Assembly (NCBI RefSeq): GCF_016859285.1
Contig: NC_053422.1
Span: 20,840,001 to 20,904,000, forward strand
Reading direction: 5' to 3'
Source: Xiphias gladius
Taxonomy: Eukaryota; Chordata; Actinopteri; Istiophoriformes; Xiphiidae
Length of the DNA: 64,000 nucleotides
The first letter of the stretch is position 1, and every line of letters begins with the position of its first letter. A model generated the notes under the pieces. That model ran no database searches. It was not told the origin of the DNA and worked only from the letters and a program-made list of their open reading frames with translations. The position numbers and the translations under genes are program-made. Shown piece after piece: positions 34,205 through 44,570 of this stretch.

Positions 34205-34359
34205 GGATGCCCATTGGCCCCACGTACGTGAACGTACGTCTGACGTTATTTTTGAAATTTCAGCGGTGGGGCGTCTGTTGTGGTGAGTCAGCGGGAGCTG
34301 CGCTGCAGCCTTGTCGATACGGCTAGAAATTCAAAATCAGTACGTACACTGGCTGAGAA
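34205..34359 (+). promoter_or_regulatory. hmmr: hmmr promoter with CCAAT and CHR-like sites
   Basis: An inverted CCAAT box (ATTGG, 34213-34217) is followed by two ACGTACGT palindromes (34222-34229 and 34232-34239), a CRE-like TGACGT (34241-34246) and TTTGAA (34251-34256). TTTGAA matches the CHR element bound by DREAM/B-MYB-MuvB at G2/M genes, which usually work with a nearby NF-Y site. HMMR is a G2/M-induced gene in mammals, so the arrangement fits. The start codon follows at 34360; no TATA box was seen. Confidence 0.5.
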
Positions 34360-37300
34360 ATGTCTTTTTCAAGAGCCCCTCTGAAAAGGTTCAACGAGCA
34401 CGTAGGTAAGTAACGTCAAAAAGCTAATAGCTAGTAGCATGTCGGCAAATTATACACCTGGGTGAAGTTATTCAGCGGTAAGTAGCTTATGTTAGCTGAT
34501 GTATGTTAGGTAGGCGGCAAACGTTACACTTTGTCGGTGTAGTATACTGTTAGGTTCACTTAAGTGATTGGAAACGAGTAAAAACAAAGCAAGCAGGTAG
34601 GCTAGACATTTGAGCTAACAAATAAGTAGCATCAGTGTTTGCTTGACGCTAACCTAGCCAACGTTGTGCTTTTGGCGGAAGGTTGTGCCCCTCCACCGGG
34701 GTCCTATGAGATTAAAACCGGGGACCTCAAGGGAGCTGCGTCCTTCGACAAATCTGATCGATTCCGACCTCTTAAGGCAGGTGGGTAAATCTGATAAGCA
34801 CAATACAACAAGGAAAGAAAACAAAGAAATAACCTAATCTAGAACCTAATGTCTTGCCCCACTTATTTCCATTGCCTGTGGCTCTAGCTGCTGGGGCTGC
34901 TCTGCCACCACCATCGCCTTCCAGAAATGTCCTGGTGTCACCTGTCCGTAGGACTTTGTCTGTTGATGGTCTTGTAAGTTTTCTGTTACTTCAGCATGTA
35001 ATAATGCCAATCATATGGCTTTTTAATAAACAGATCTGCTTGTCGTACAACTGCCTCACAATTTTTTATGTCTTGTCTAAACTTAGGTTGAAGGGTCAAG
35101 TGTAAAGAAAGAGAAGAATGGCATGACCATGGAAAGAAAACAGCAGAAACTCCTGGAGAAAGAGGTACACTTCATCCTGTGTCATTGGTTAACCACAAAA
35201 TGTTATTGGTAGTTGGTTCCTGTTACTCTGAAAAAACCAACAGATGTTAACATCGTAATTGCTTCTGTTTTGTGGGAGTCAAACACTTAGCTTTGCATTC
35301 TTACAGATAAGGTCCCTGGTGCAGCAGCGAGGAGAGCAGGATCGTCGGTTGCTGGCCCTGGAAGAGGAGCTGAAGAAGGGGGAGGCCAAGCTGCTGGCCG
35401 CAGTCAGGGAGAGGACAGGCCTCGCTGCCACTGTTACAACACTTGAAAGACAGCGGGCTGAGCTCAAGAAAGTCAATGAGTTCCTAAAAAACAAGGTGTG
35501 TTTGGTTTTGATGCTTACTTGTGTTTATTTTTATATATATATGTGTAAAGTTCTGTGTGAAAAGTGTGACTGAGGTTTTTTTTTTTTTTTTTTAAAGGTT
35601 TCTGCTGACACTACAAAAAAGAGAATCAATTCACTAACAATGGAGTTAATGGAAGCAAGGAACACTTTGGATGTTAAAAACAAGGTATGACCTCTGTACA
35701 CGTACTCCCTTCATTATTCTGTAAAATTCTTCAATCTTGGTTTATTCACAGCTAAACATTAAGTAACAGTGTAGGAACACATTTTAGATGCATTAGTTTG
35801 TGCTGATGTATAATATTGCATGTGCGTGGATGTCCAGGAGTTAAGTGTCCTTCAGATTAACACTGAAGGCCATCTGAAGGTGCTTGAAACTGACCTCCAA
35901 GCTGCCAGGGCTACTGCCACAGCTCTAAAGGACAGGAACAAAGACTTGGGTAAGATTTATGTACATACATTGCTACCAGGGAGACAAATGTGTTTTCCAG
36001 CATATGTAGATTAACTAATCGGTGTTTTTACTTTTTTACTTTTTTTATAGAGGACCTCCATCAAGTGACAAAAATCCAGAATGAACAGCTGGAAAATGAG
36101 AATGCTAGGTTACATGGTGAGTTCTGTGTATGGCATGTTTTTTTCTTTACAACCCTTTGTTCATGTTGACCTGTGACTGTAAGGAAAATACACATTTTCA
36201 ACATCTGTGGCCTGTATTCTGCCCATAAAGATGCATGTATGTCCCTAGTACTGCCCTTAATGTACAACTAACATGAACGTTGCAGGTAACACAAGTTCTG
36301 CTTGTGTTTTTGGGTTTGCTTGCTTATTACCACCCAAAATTCTGTGTTGTTTTCCAGCTGTAATACGTGAGCTAAGGGAGGAGATCAGAGTTGTGCAGGG
36401 ATACCTGGACGAAGCCAATGACCAGATCCAGGTTTTTTAAAAAAAGGCCTATATGAAATAATCACCCAAAAGTGGACATCTTTCTTCCATATTTTAATCA
36501 TACTTTGTGAAAGAAATGCTTGATCTATTTGTGTGTTTGTAGGATCTCCGCTTGAAGCTTCAAGAAAACACACTGGAGAACACTTTTGCAGGTTCTCAGC
36601 TGAAGACAGTAAAGTAAGCAAATGCCTAATGATTCCTCCAAGCAAGTTAGATCTCAACTGTACACCATGACACTCATTTGGCACTTCTCCACAGGCAACT
36701 AGAAACCAAACTAGAGCAGCGCACAACTGAGCTAGAAACCACTCAAGATATGCTGAGACATAATGAGAAGGAGGCACAGAGATTCCAGCAAGAGATGCGG
36801 GTGTCCAAGGATTCCTTATGGGAGATGGAGAAGAGGTTGGAGAACCAAGACATGAAGCTTAAGTCTGCCCAGAGGTCAGTGAGTGACATGGAGGAGCAAA
36901 TGAAGTTGGCCAACCAAGAAGTTCACAACTCTCAAGCAACAGTCCGGCAGCAGGAGGCAGAGCTTGCCAGACTAAGGGAGGTGCTCAGACGGACGGAGAA
37001 GGAACTGGATGAGAGAGTGGCACATCTTGTACAGCGGTGTCTTTTCTCTGAGGAAGAGAGAAGTATGTTTACCAAGATCCTGTTACAATGTTAATTTATT
37101 TTGCAAAAATTAATTGACAGTTATATGATGCATGTATTGTATGTACTTTGTTGTTTGGTTTTAGGCAAGACTCAGGAGGAGGGGCTGAAGAGAGTACAAG
37201 AGTTAAAGACAGAGCTCAACTTGCTAAAGGAGAGTAAAAGAGATGAGAAACAGAGCTATATTCAGCTTCAGCAAGAACATGCTGCTCTTACTGAGGAACT

Positions 37301-40300
37301 GGAGAAAGAAAAGGTTACAAAAACGTTTTCGCTTACATTTCATATTCTTTTTAAATTAGTGCAATGACACTTAAGCCATAACGTACTGTTTTCTATTTTC
37401 TACAGGCGCTTGTAGACTCACTGTCTGTGCTGGTGGAGCAAGAGAGAGAGGAGTCCGAGGAGCGGTTTAGACAGTTAAAAGATGAGCTGGAGGAGGTGCT
37501 GGGAGAGCTCGCTGTCTTAGAGGAGCAGGAACAGACGAGGCAGGAGGTGGTGGAGAAAAGTCAGGAGGCCCTCCAGAGGTTGCAGGAGGAAAACAATGAG
37601 CTGGAGAGACAACTGAGTGATACCAGTGCAATGATGGAGGGGTGAGTGTCCAAAGGCCAAATAAACTGATTGATTAAAAAGTGTTTACAGAACAAAACAG
37701 GAAAAGTGAAACTTACATGTCCAAACATTTTCAACACAAGAATCAAGATGTAGTTTGAAAGTCATACTTACATTGAAGATGTCCTGCTCACTACAAGTTT
37801 TTTTTTTTTTTTTTTTGGTAGTTATCACTGTGTTACTATTTAGAGTCACAGGCTGCTGGGAACACGTCGGAGCATACACTGAGTTTAAAGTAGAGAAAAA
37901 TAATTGACAGGTTGCCAGTCCATCACAGGTTTGACATAGACAGTGTGGGTCACTGTCTATATCTGTGTATGAGCAATTTCAAGTTTGCAAGTCACCTCAC
38001 TACCATGTCTTTGGAATATGACGAGAACAAGGGTAATTGGAGGAGAGCATGTTTTTTTTGCTTTTATTAGACAGTTGTGAGTAGAGACGGACTGAAAATA
38101 ATGAGGAGAAAAAAATAGTAGGCTTGACAATCAGCATATATCTTGTGCCAAATTTAAACTGAAGTTGGCAGTTTTGAAACTAAGACTTCAACTAACAGTG
38201 ATTTCAAAACTGAATTTGGCAGTTATTTTCTGGATTAATTGATTAGTTGTTTAGTTAGTCTATGAAATGTGGTAAAGTAGTGAAAAGTCCCCATCACAAT
38301 TGCTCAGAGGTCAGGATGATGCCTTGAAATGTCTAGTTTGGTTGAACCAGCTTTCCAAAACCCTGTTTGGCTTTTTTGCTTATAAAATGACATAAATGAT
38401 TTATTGATTTCCAAAATATCTGCAGATTATTTTTTCTCTCAATCAAATATTAGAAAAAAAACAAAATAAAAAACTGTTAGATAGGAATCTTACGATGATG
38501 CTTGTATCACTTCCATGACATCGTGAACTATGTGTTATAGGGTGGAAAAGTCAAGATACCTACTTTTAACACATACAAAATGTGTGCCTTTCATTTGTAG
38601 TAAGAGCAATGATGTGGCAGCATTTAGCAGCCATGAGAGAACTCCAAGAAGCACACACAAGCTCACTGAGCGAGATAGGAGGCACTGTCACAGAGTTGGA
38701 AATTTGAGCGCTTGTGTGTCAGTATTCCTGGAAAATCATTGTGATTTGTGTTGGCATTTAGTTTAAGATTCTGTCAGTGTGTAAGCATTGCAGACTGCTT
38801 GTCTTACTTTTCAGTGCCAAAGAGGCTCTGAAGGGAGCAGAGGAGAGACAGAAAGAACTGGAAGAGGAGGCAGCAAGAGTGACCCAGCAGATGGAGGAGG
38901 AAATCGACAAAGTGGTTAAACAGAAAGAAGAGGAGATCAAGAGAATGAGGAATGGATTAGAGGAGCACCAGGAGAGACAGTTAGCTGAAGCAAAAGCAAA
39001 GGAGGAGAATGCAAAGTATGCTTCAAATTCACTTTCAGTCTTTAGTGAAGTAATTGTCACTTTTCCACCATTTTTATGTTTCATTTTTCCTTGACTTGAT
39101 AGAATGTTGCTGGAGGTGCAGGCTTGCCTTGCACAGAAAGATGAGGAGATGAAGTCCATGGAGATGAACCACGCTGGTCTGATCCGTCAGCTACAGCAGG
39201 AGCTACAGCTGCAGACAAAGGAGAAAGAAGAGGCTCTGGGATATCTAGAGGAACAGAGAGGTCAGAGTGTTACTCAGCTCCAAATTGAGAAGGAAAAGGC
39301 AAAGAAACTACGACAGGAGGTCAGCCTGGAAAAAGAGGAAATAATGGAACAGCTCCAACAAGAAAGAAAAGAGAGAGTTAAAATTCAGACAACCCTTCAG
39401 GAGGAAAGGAGAGCATTGGAGGTTGAAAAGAGAGACCACCAGCAGTTCAGGTCAGAAGTGCTCAGACTACAGGCAGTTCTTGAGAGAGTAGACGAGGAAA
39501 AGAAGAGTCTTCTGTCTCAAGCAGAACTAAAGGACCAGTCCAGGCTCGCTCTTGAAAATCAACTGAACTTGGCGACACAGGAGAGAAATCAGCTTCAGTC
39601 TCGCCTAGATGATGTTGAACAAGAGTGTTTGAGCTTCCAGGCCAAATTACACCTTATGGAACACCTGCAGTGTGAGCAGGTAGAAGTACTGACTCAGGAG
39701 AAGGTCACACTGCAGTGGGAGATGGAGGAGCAGCGACAGGAACTCCAAAGACAAATAACTGAAGCACAAGAGAGGAGGTGAGTTTTTGGTGTGTGTGTGT
39801 GTGTGTGCGTGCGTGTGTTTGTGAGAGAGAGAGAGTGTGTGTGTTTTGGAGTTGTTTGTTGTTGTTGTGTTGTCGATTTGCAACTTTTAACTCCTCATTC
39901 CTATCTTCTAAGCTCCCCAAGTTCAGAGACAGAACATTGGAGGCAACAATATGAGGAGCTGTTTGCTAAAGTCAGGCCCTTCCAGGTCAGTCATTTCCAC
40001 TTCACTTAAGTAAATTGTAAAATCTCAGGATATCCCAGAACATCTTTCCTTAAAGCCGCACTAATCATTAATTTGCCTTAACAATGGAAAGAAGTTTAAT
40101 GTGAAAGGTGCCACTCTTAGTGATGAAACCACAATCATCACCTTTCTACTGTTCTACTTAGCTTTGAGGAGCATTTGAGTGTCTTTCAGCTCATAGTTTT
40201 GGTTTTAAGAAATGCAGTTTCACAGTGTTGATTCAATCTCACCACTCTCCAGCCAGAGCACAGCTGTTTTCAGGAAAAAACAAAACAAAAACCAGTCTGA

Positions 40301-41283
40301 GAGACCCACTGTACGTTGCATGCTCCACACCAAACAGCAGACAGACAAACTAGCTGGTGAACATAGTGAAGAGCTGGAATTTTTCCCTCAGCAGTTGGAG
40401 AGATGTATTTGTGGACATTAGTCAGGTGGCTAGAACTACAAATCCAAATCTCTGCTCAATTTGGACAGTTGTTTGCTAACATGTTTGCCATATAACGGTG
40501 ATAATGTTGTGTGTCACTGTTGTTTACACTTTGTTGCGCTGCCCCCAAGTGGCCAAAACAATCAGTTCATGCCGGTTTAAGTTAATAAATGTATGAACCC
40601 TCTCAATGTTGATGTTGTTGTATGCCCATAGGAACAGCTTGATGCATTTGCAGCAGAACGAAATGCACTACTTAATGAGAATGGGGCAAACCAGGAGGAG
40701 TTAAACAAGCTGGCTGATGCTTATGCTCGCCTGCTGGGCCACCAGAACCAGAAGCAGAAGATCAAACATGTGGTAAAGCTGAAAGATGAGAACATCTCCC
40801 TGAAACAGGTAAAACATGAGAGCAGCAATGTCTGCTTTCCAAAACACGCACACACATTTTGTCTCAAGCTCAAGGGCTTGTTCTTCATCCCTCTTTTTTG
40901 TGTCTGCATGTGCGTGCGTGTGTGTCTGTGTCTTTGTGTGTGTCTGTGTCTGTGTCTTTGTGTGGGTGTGTAGGAGGTGTCTAAGCTTCGCTCCCAGGTG
41001 AGCCGGCAGAAGAGTGATCTGGAGCAGCTGAAGTCAAAGCTCCCCAGTGCTTCTCGCCGCAGGTTTGATCCCAGCAAAGCTTTCCAACATGATAAGGAGA
41101 ACAGGCAAACTGAAGCAACTGAACCTCTTCAAGAAGGTAAGCAGTAAACTGACCCCTCACTGCAACACCCTATATGACAAGATAAGAGATAAGAATTGAA
41201 TCATTTTTGTTGATGATTTTCATCTTTTTTTGTGTGGAAGCCTAATTCTTTGTTTGTTTTTGTCAGGGAATCATTATGACTAA
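34360..41283 (+). CDS. hmmr: Hyaluronan-mediated motility receptor (HMMR/RHAMM)
   Basis: Long coiled-coil protein of centrosome, spindle and microtubules that also binds hyaluronan. Coding exons: 34360-34405, 34682-34780, 34888-34973, 35087-35164, 35307-35495, 35598-35684, 35838-35949, 36051-36116, 36358-36431, 36543-36613, 36695-37062, 37165-37313, 37406-37641, 38815-39015, 39103-39777, 39913-39985, 40632-40808, 40974-41136, 41267-41283. All join in frame to 988 aa, longer than human (about 724). The N-terminus [20 protein letters not shown] matches the conserved microtubule-binding start. Residues about 100-850 are Glu/Gln/Leu/Lys-rich coiled coil, with a single 675-nt exon holding 225 residues. 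The C-terminus keeps the [16 protein letters not shown] block, the basic [11 protein letters not shown] hyaluronan-binding block (911-921), FDPSKAF (960-966) and a KEN box (970-972), an APC/C degron. Exon limits in the repetitive middle are the least certain. Confidence 0.93.
37910..38060. repeat. Dispersed teleost repeat in hmmr intron 13
   Basis: GGTTGCCAGTCCATCACAGG, then ACCATGTCTTTGGAATATGA and GGAGGAGAGCATG, match the middle of a very common fish repeat. Its upstream part is seen at 58480-58610. Confidence 0.6.
38200..38450. repeat. Dispersed teleost repeat in hmmr intron 13
   Basis: TGGATTAATTGATTAGTTGTTT, then GTAGTGAAAAGTCCCCATCA and GATGCCTTGAAATGTCTAG, match the same common fish repeat family as 11790-12060. 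Confidence 0.6.
38601..38712 (+). pseudogene. Possible decayed hmmr coiled-coil exon
   Basis: A good acceptor (TTTCATTTGTAG, ending 38600) is followed by coding-like sequence. Read in the phase set by the preceding exon it begins KSNDVAAFS, then after an apparent one-base shift near 38630-38640 continues [20 protein letters not shown] before a stop (TGA at 38705). The second part has coiled-coil character like the neighbouring exons. Skipping it leaves hmmr in frame because both flanking exons meet in the same phase. It may be a dead exon, a sequencing indel, or chance. Confidence 0.4.
40050..40610. repeat. Dispersed teleost repeat in hmmr intron 16
   Basis: GCTGGTGAACATAGTGAAGAGC, TTTTTCCCTCAGCAGTTGG and TGCGCTGCCCCCAAGTGGCC are hallmarks of a common fish repeat recognised from memory. 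It fills most of this 646-bp intron and has no real coding content. Confidence 0.6.
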
Positions 41284-41682
41284 TGGAGCTCTTCTGCCAA
41301 ACAAGAACTGACAACTAATTGGCTGACAGATTTCATTTCTAAGGTTTGGTCTTCTGAATACCTACCAACCTCTAACACGTGTTAACCATATTCCAAATTC
41401 TTCCATAAAGAGCCTGAAGATTTATCTTTTTTTGATTTTTAAAAAGAAATGTGTGTGTGTACAGGAGCAGTGTGTGAAAATAATGAGGACATAGATGGAT
41501 GCATGTCTTAAGTGCTCACAATTCAGATCACAAAAATGTTGTCGGCATAAAAATGTAAGATGCATTTTACCGTTAAATATATTTTGGAATTTTATCTTTG
41601 TAACCTTCTTAGAAATCTTAGGGCAGTAGAACCATTAACTATTTCATGTGGAATAGCTCTTTATAAACTTTAATTCTTTGTA

Positions 41683-41688
41683 AATAAA
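41683..41688 (+). terminator. hmmr: hmmr polyadenylation signal
   Basis: AATAAA inside TTTGTAAATAAAGACATTTT, 400 bp after the hmmr stop. The next gene, insulin, ends on the opposite strand about 275 bp further on, so the two converge. Confidence 0.7.
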
Positions 41689-41957
41689 GACATTTTAATA
41701 CTCTTCTTAAACATAAGTGTTACTAAGATTTATTTACTCCCCAAATGTAAAAATGTTGTGTAAAAAGCTTTTGTTGCTAGGGTCTTCTTGACTGTGTCAG
41801 TCCTCAGCCAGTAGAGTGCACTCTAGGACTGTAGCCACAGGTAGTAAAACAGCAAAAGGCTATTGCCACGCATGCTTCATCCACACTATATGCCAGCTAC
41901 AAAGAACACAAATTCACATCTTTGCAGAGAGGAGCCTTGGGTTATGGGTCATGAAGC

Positions 41958-41963
41958 TTTATT
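41958..41963 (-). terminator. insulin gene polyadenylation signal
   Basis: TTTATT on the plus strand, AATAAA on the minus strand, about 100 bp beyond the insulin stop codon. A second candidate lies at 41729-41734. Confidence 0.55.
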
Positions 41964-42062
41964 TTCTTCAGCTGATAAGACATAGCCAGCAAGTATCGGG
42001 CCAGAAATTGACTTCGGGACCTTTTTACAAGCTATGAGTGGTGCTAGTTGCGGAGTGGCGAG

Positions 42063-43104
42063 TCAGTCGCAGTAGCCCTCTAGGTGGTAAATGCTGCACG
42101 GCGTATGGCAGCACTGCTCCACGATGCCTCTCTTCACCTTGGGCTCATCACGGTCAGACAGAGCCCTCCACAGCCGCTGCTCCCGTCTGGCCCTTTTAGA
42201 CAGGAACCCTTTGAAGTGGAGAAAGTTTCCATAGCTGTGTGCTAAATCCTGCTGCAGTGCAAACCTCCAGTTCCTCAAACTACCGTTTAGACTGTTCACA
42301 CTTTAATAGAGACTTAATGACTACGTAATCTGATCTCCCCAATCCATTTAGTCTTGTTAGGGTCTACTTCAAGAGAAGATATGACAGAGTTCCAGCAGAG
42401 CCATATCATAGCTTACACCTCTAAAGTTAACTTCAAAACATCAAAAGAATCTTTGAGGCAGAAGATCCAAATAATGCAGTTTGGGAACAACTTAATGAGG
42501 AATTTGGGGTTTTCACAAGATTTGTGTTTATTGGATTTGTCACATCATAGATGTTGAAAGCCACAATAAGAAACCAAAAGCCAGGCTACCCCACTGAATT
42601 TAAAAGGCTGGGAGAGACTTTGCACACTAATGATGGTTCAGATAAATACATAGATTTAGTTCAGTAGTTTCCAGCATGTCGTCCCTAAATATCTTTCCTC
42701 CAGCTAGCATCCAAACTGGCATTCTTACTTATTAGTTAGTCTGAACTTTGAACATGGTGGGCAGAGAGCGAGGAGACACAAAGCCTGCCATAGTTCTTGG
42801 GGCAATGTCATGCTGTTCCTTTCTGAAATCCCTTCATCAAGGGGACAGTTAGAACTTATTTTACAAAAGTCAAATAACAGAAGTCACAATTGTTCTGAGT
42901 TAACGACGCCTTACCGAGCAGATGTTCCAGATCCCGCTTTTGGTGTCGGTTTGGACTGTAGAAAAAGCCCCGTTCTCCACATACGAAGTAGAGGGCGTCC
43001 ACCAGGTGGGAGCCACACAGGTGCTGGATGGGGGCCGAGGACACCCCATGGGAGTAGAGCACCAGCAGTAGCATTACGGACACTGCCCAAGGTACCCTGG
43101 CCAT
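42063..43104 (-). CDS. Preproinsulin, probable second teleost insulin (insb type)
   Basis: Secreted hormone precursor in two coding exons: 43104-42915 (63 codons plus one base) and 42241-42063. They join in phase 1 inside the C-peptide, as in other insulin genes, giving 122 aa. Signal peptide 1-23 (cleavage after GVSS). B chain 24-55 has CysB7, HisB10, CysB19, [11 protein letters not shown] at 56-57; C-peptide 58-99; KR at 100-101. A chain 102-122 begins [12 protein letters not shown] with cysteines at A6, A7, A11 and A20. The chain ends right after A21, so this is not an IGF. Oddities: KRARR (79-83) inside the C-peptide, Asp at A21 and Gly at A18. The second acceptor (GATTTAG) is the only AG fitting the phase but has a weak pyrimidine tract, so the first C-peptide residues after the join are the least certain part. 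Linkage to hmmr rather than TH/IGF2 suggests the insb-type duplicate, which is inference. Confidence 0.88.
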
Positions 43105-43117
43105 AGGAGGAAGACCT
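42915..43117 (-). other. Insulin exon 2 (signal peptide, B chain)
   Basis: The minus-strand acceptor at 43119-43118 follows CTTTTCTTTTTGTGCTCTGG, leaving 13 bp of 5' UTR before the ATG at 43104. The donor is CTCG|GTAAGG at 42915/42914. Upstream in-frame sequence lacks an ATG, so the chosen Met is the natural start. Confidence 0.75.
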
Positions 43118-44441
43118 CTTGTCCAGAGCACAAAAAGAAAAGTTCACACATAAAATTTTTATTATGTTATGTTTCAAAGACAAAGAGTTAGACTAAATCC
43201 ATCTATCAATACTTAACACCTTCAGGGCCCAATGGTTGAAAGCTAAGGGATGATTTGGTGTTCAAATCTGATCTTTCTCGATGACACTCAAGTATTACAA
43301 GACCAATGTGTTTTAATATTTCTAGATACAGATGTTTTGCGGTGTTCCTGTGAAATTCTACCAGTTGGCTTCAGGCCTTGAGAGCAAATAGCACAGAGAC
43401 AACATAGACGGCAAACAGCAATACCCCAACTCAAAGTCAGGGCTTTGAAGTGAGCAGAAAACTGAATAATTAATTCTTTCATTGGAAATCAAAGGCCAGG
43501 ATGAAACACTGCAGCAAAGAGTGTAGAAAAGTCATTGGATGATATCTGACTCAAAGTCTCTAAATCTTAAAAATTTGCACAAGCCTAAGCATGCAAAATT
43601 ATAGATTAAAAAATGGATGCGCTCAAAATTACATCTTGATGAACTAGATGGTCATCAAGCCGGTCTTTACTGAGGTGATGTGCTAATTATACGTCTAAGA
43701 CTGGACACTATGCTGTCTCTCATGTCGGGCGTTTCATAGTTCAGATCTGCAAACAGAATTTTAGACATCAGCCATCCAAGGTTATGTTTAATGTTGTTTC
43801 CACACAGCTCACATTGAAGTAAATTGAAAATTGATTTTATTTTTGATTTACTTTTGCTTTACTTTTATCTGCAGGTGAGCCTTATTTTATCTTAGCACCA
43901 TCTGTTAGAAACTAGAAAGACTGCCGACGTCTCTTAATCAGCCTTGTGGATACTGTCAGTGTATTTTCAAGGTCAGTCCCCACCTTGCTGTCCAGTTTAG
44001 CAGCTATAGTGCTCAAGAGTGGGGAATTTACTGTCCAAGATTACAGAATTGCTATTAGTGTTATTAGTGAAATCCCATTTGTGATGGATATCCTCCTAGG
44101 TTTGAAGTTCAGCTCCTGTTTCAAGGTGAAAAACATATTTAGCAGTCATTTAGAAGCTATCTAGACCTTTTGTGGACATCTTATAGTGTACTGCAGATTA
44201 TTGGATTGAAAATGAATCATTTTAACAGTGTCTTTAACAATGCACCTGTGCCAGGCATTACAACATTGGCAGAGCGCTTTATCTAGCCCGCCACTCCTAT
44301 CCCTCTTGGCTGTATGCCAGGGTCCTTGGCACAGCAGATTGGTTGAATTATAGATCCCTGCTTGCGCTACTCTTTACTTTCATCCTGGGTATTATACACA
44401 TAAATTTTAAATCTTGAGGGAATGTAGAGAAACTAGCTTAC

Positions 44442-44570
44442 CTGTGTTGGAGGCCTCGGTGCAGCAGAGCAGCTTGGTGTTACAGATGAAAAGGGCCTAG
44501 GCCTATAGGACTATACAGGTACAGAGAACATCTCCACTTGGCTACCTTTCTCCGTTATAACTCCCCACCT
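44442..44570 (-). promoter_or_regulatory. Insulin noncoding exon 1 and TATA-like promoter
   Basis: On the minus strand a strong donor, CCAACACAG|GTAAGC, lies at 44442/44441. The presumed exon runs from about 44525 to 44442. GTTATAACGG (44561-44552) lies about 30 bp upstream of that start, where a TATA box should be. Further upstream are a CAGGTG E-box (near 44572) and a TTAATG homeodomain-type site (near 44617), the site classes used by insulin promoters. A short noncoding exon 1 followed by a larger intron 1 (1.3 kb here) is the usual insulin gene plan. Confidence 0.55.

Noticed and set aside
42063-43104. Could the hormone gene be an IGF or relaxin?
   Set aside because: It stops directly after A21 with no D/E domains, has dibasic sites on both sides of the connecting peptide, and the B and A chains are clearly insulin, not relaxin.
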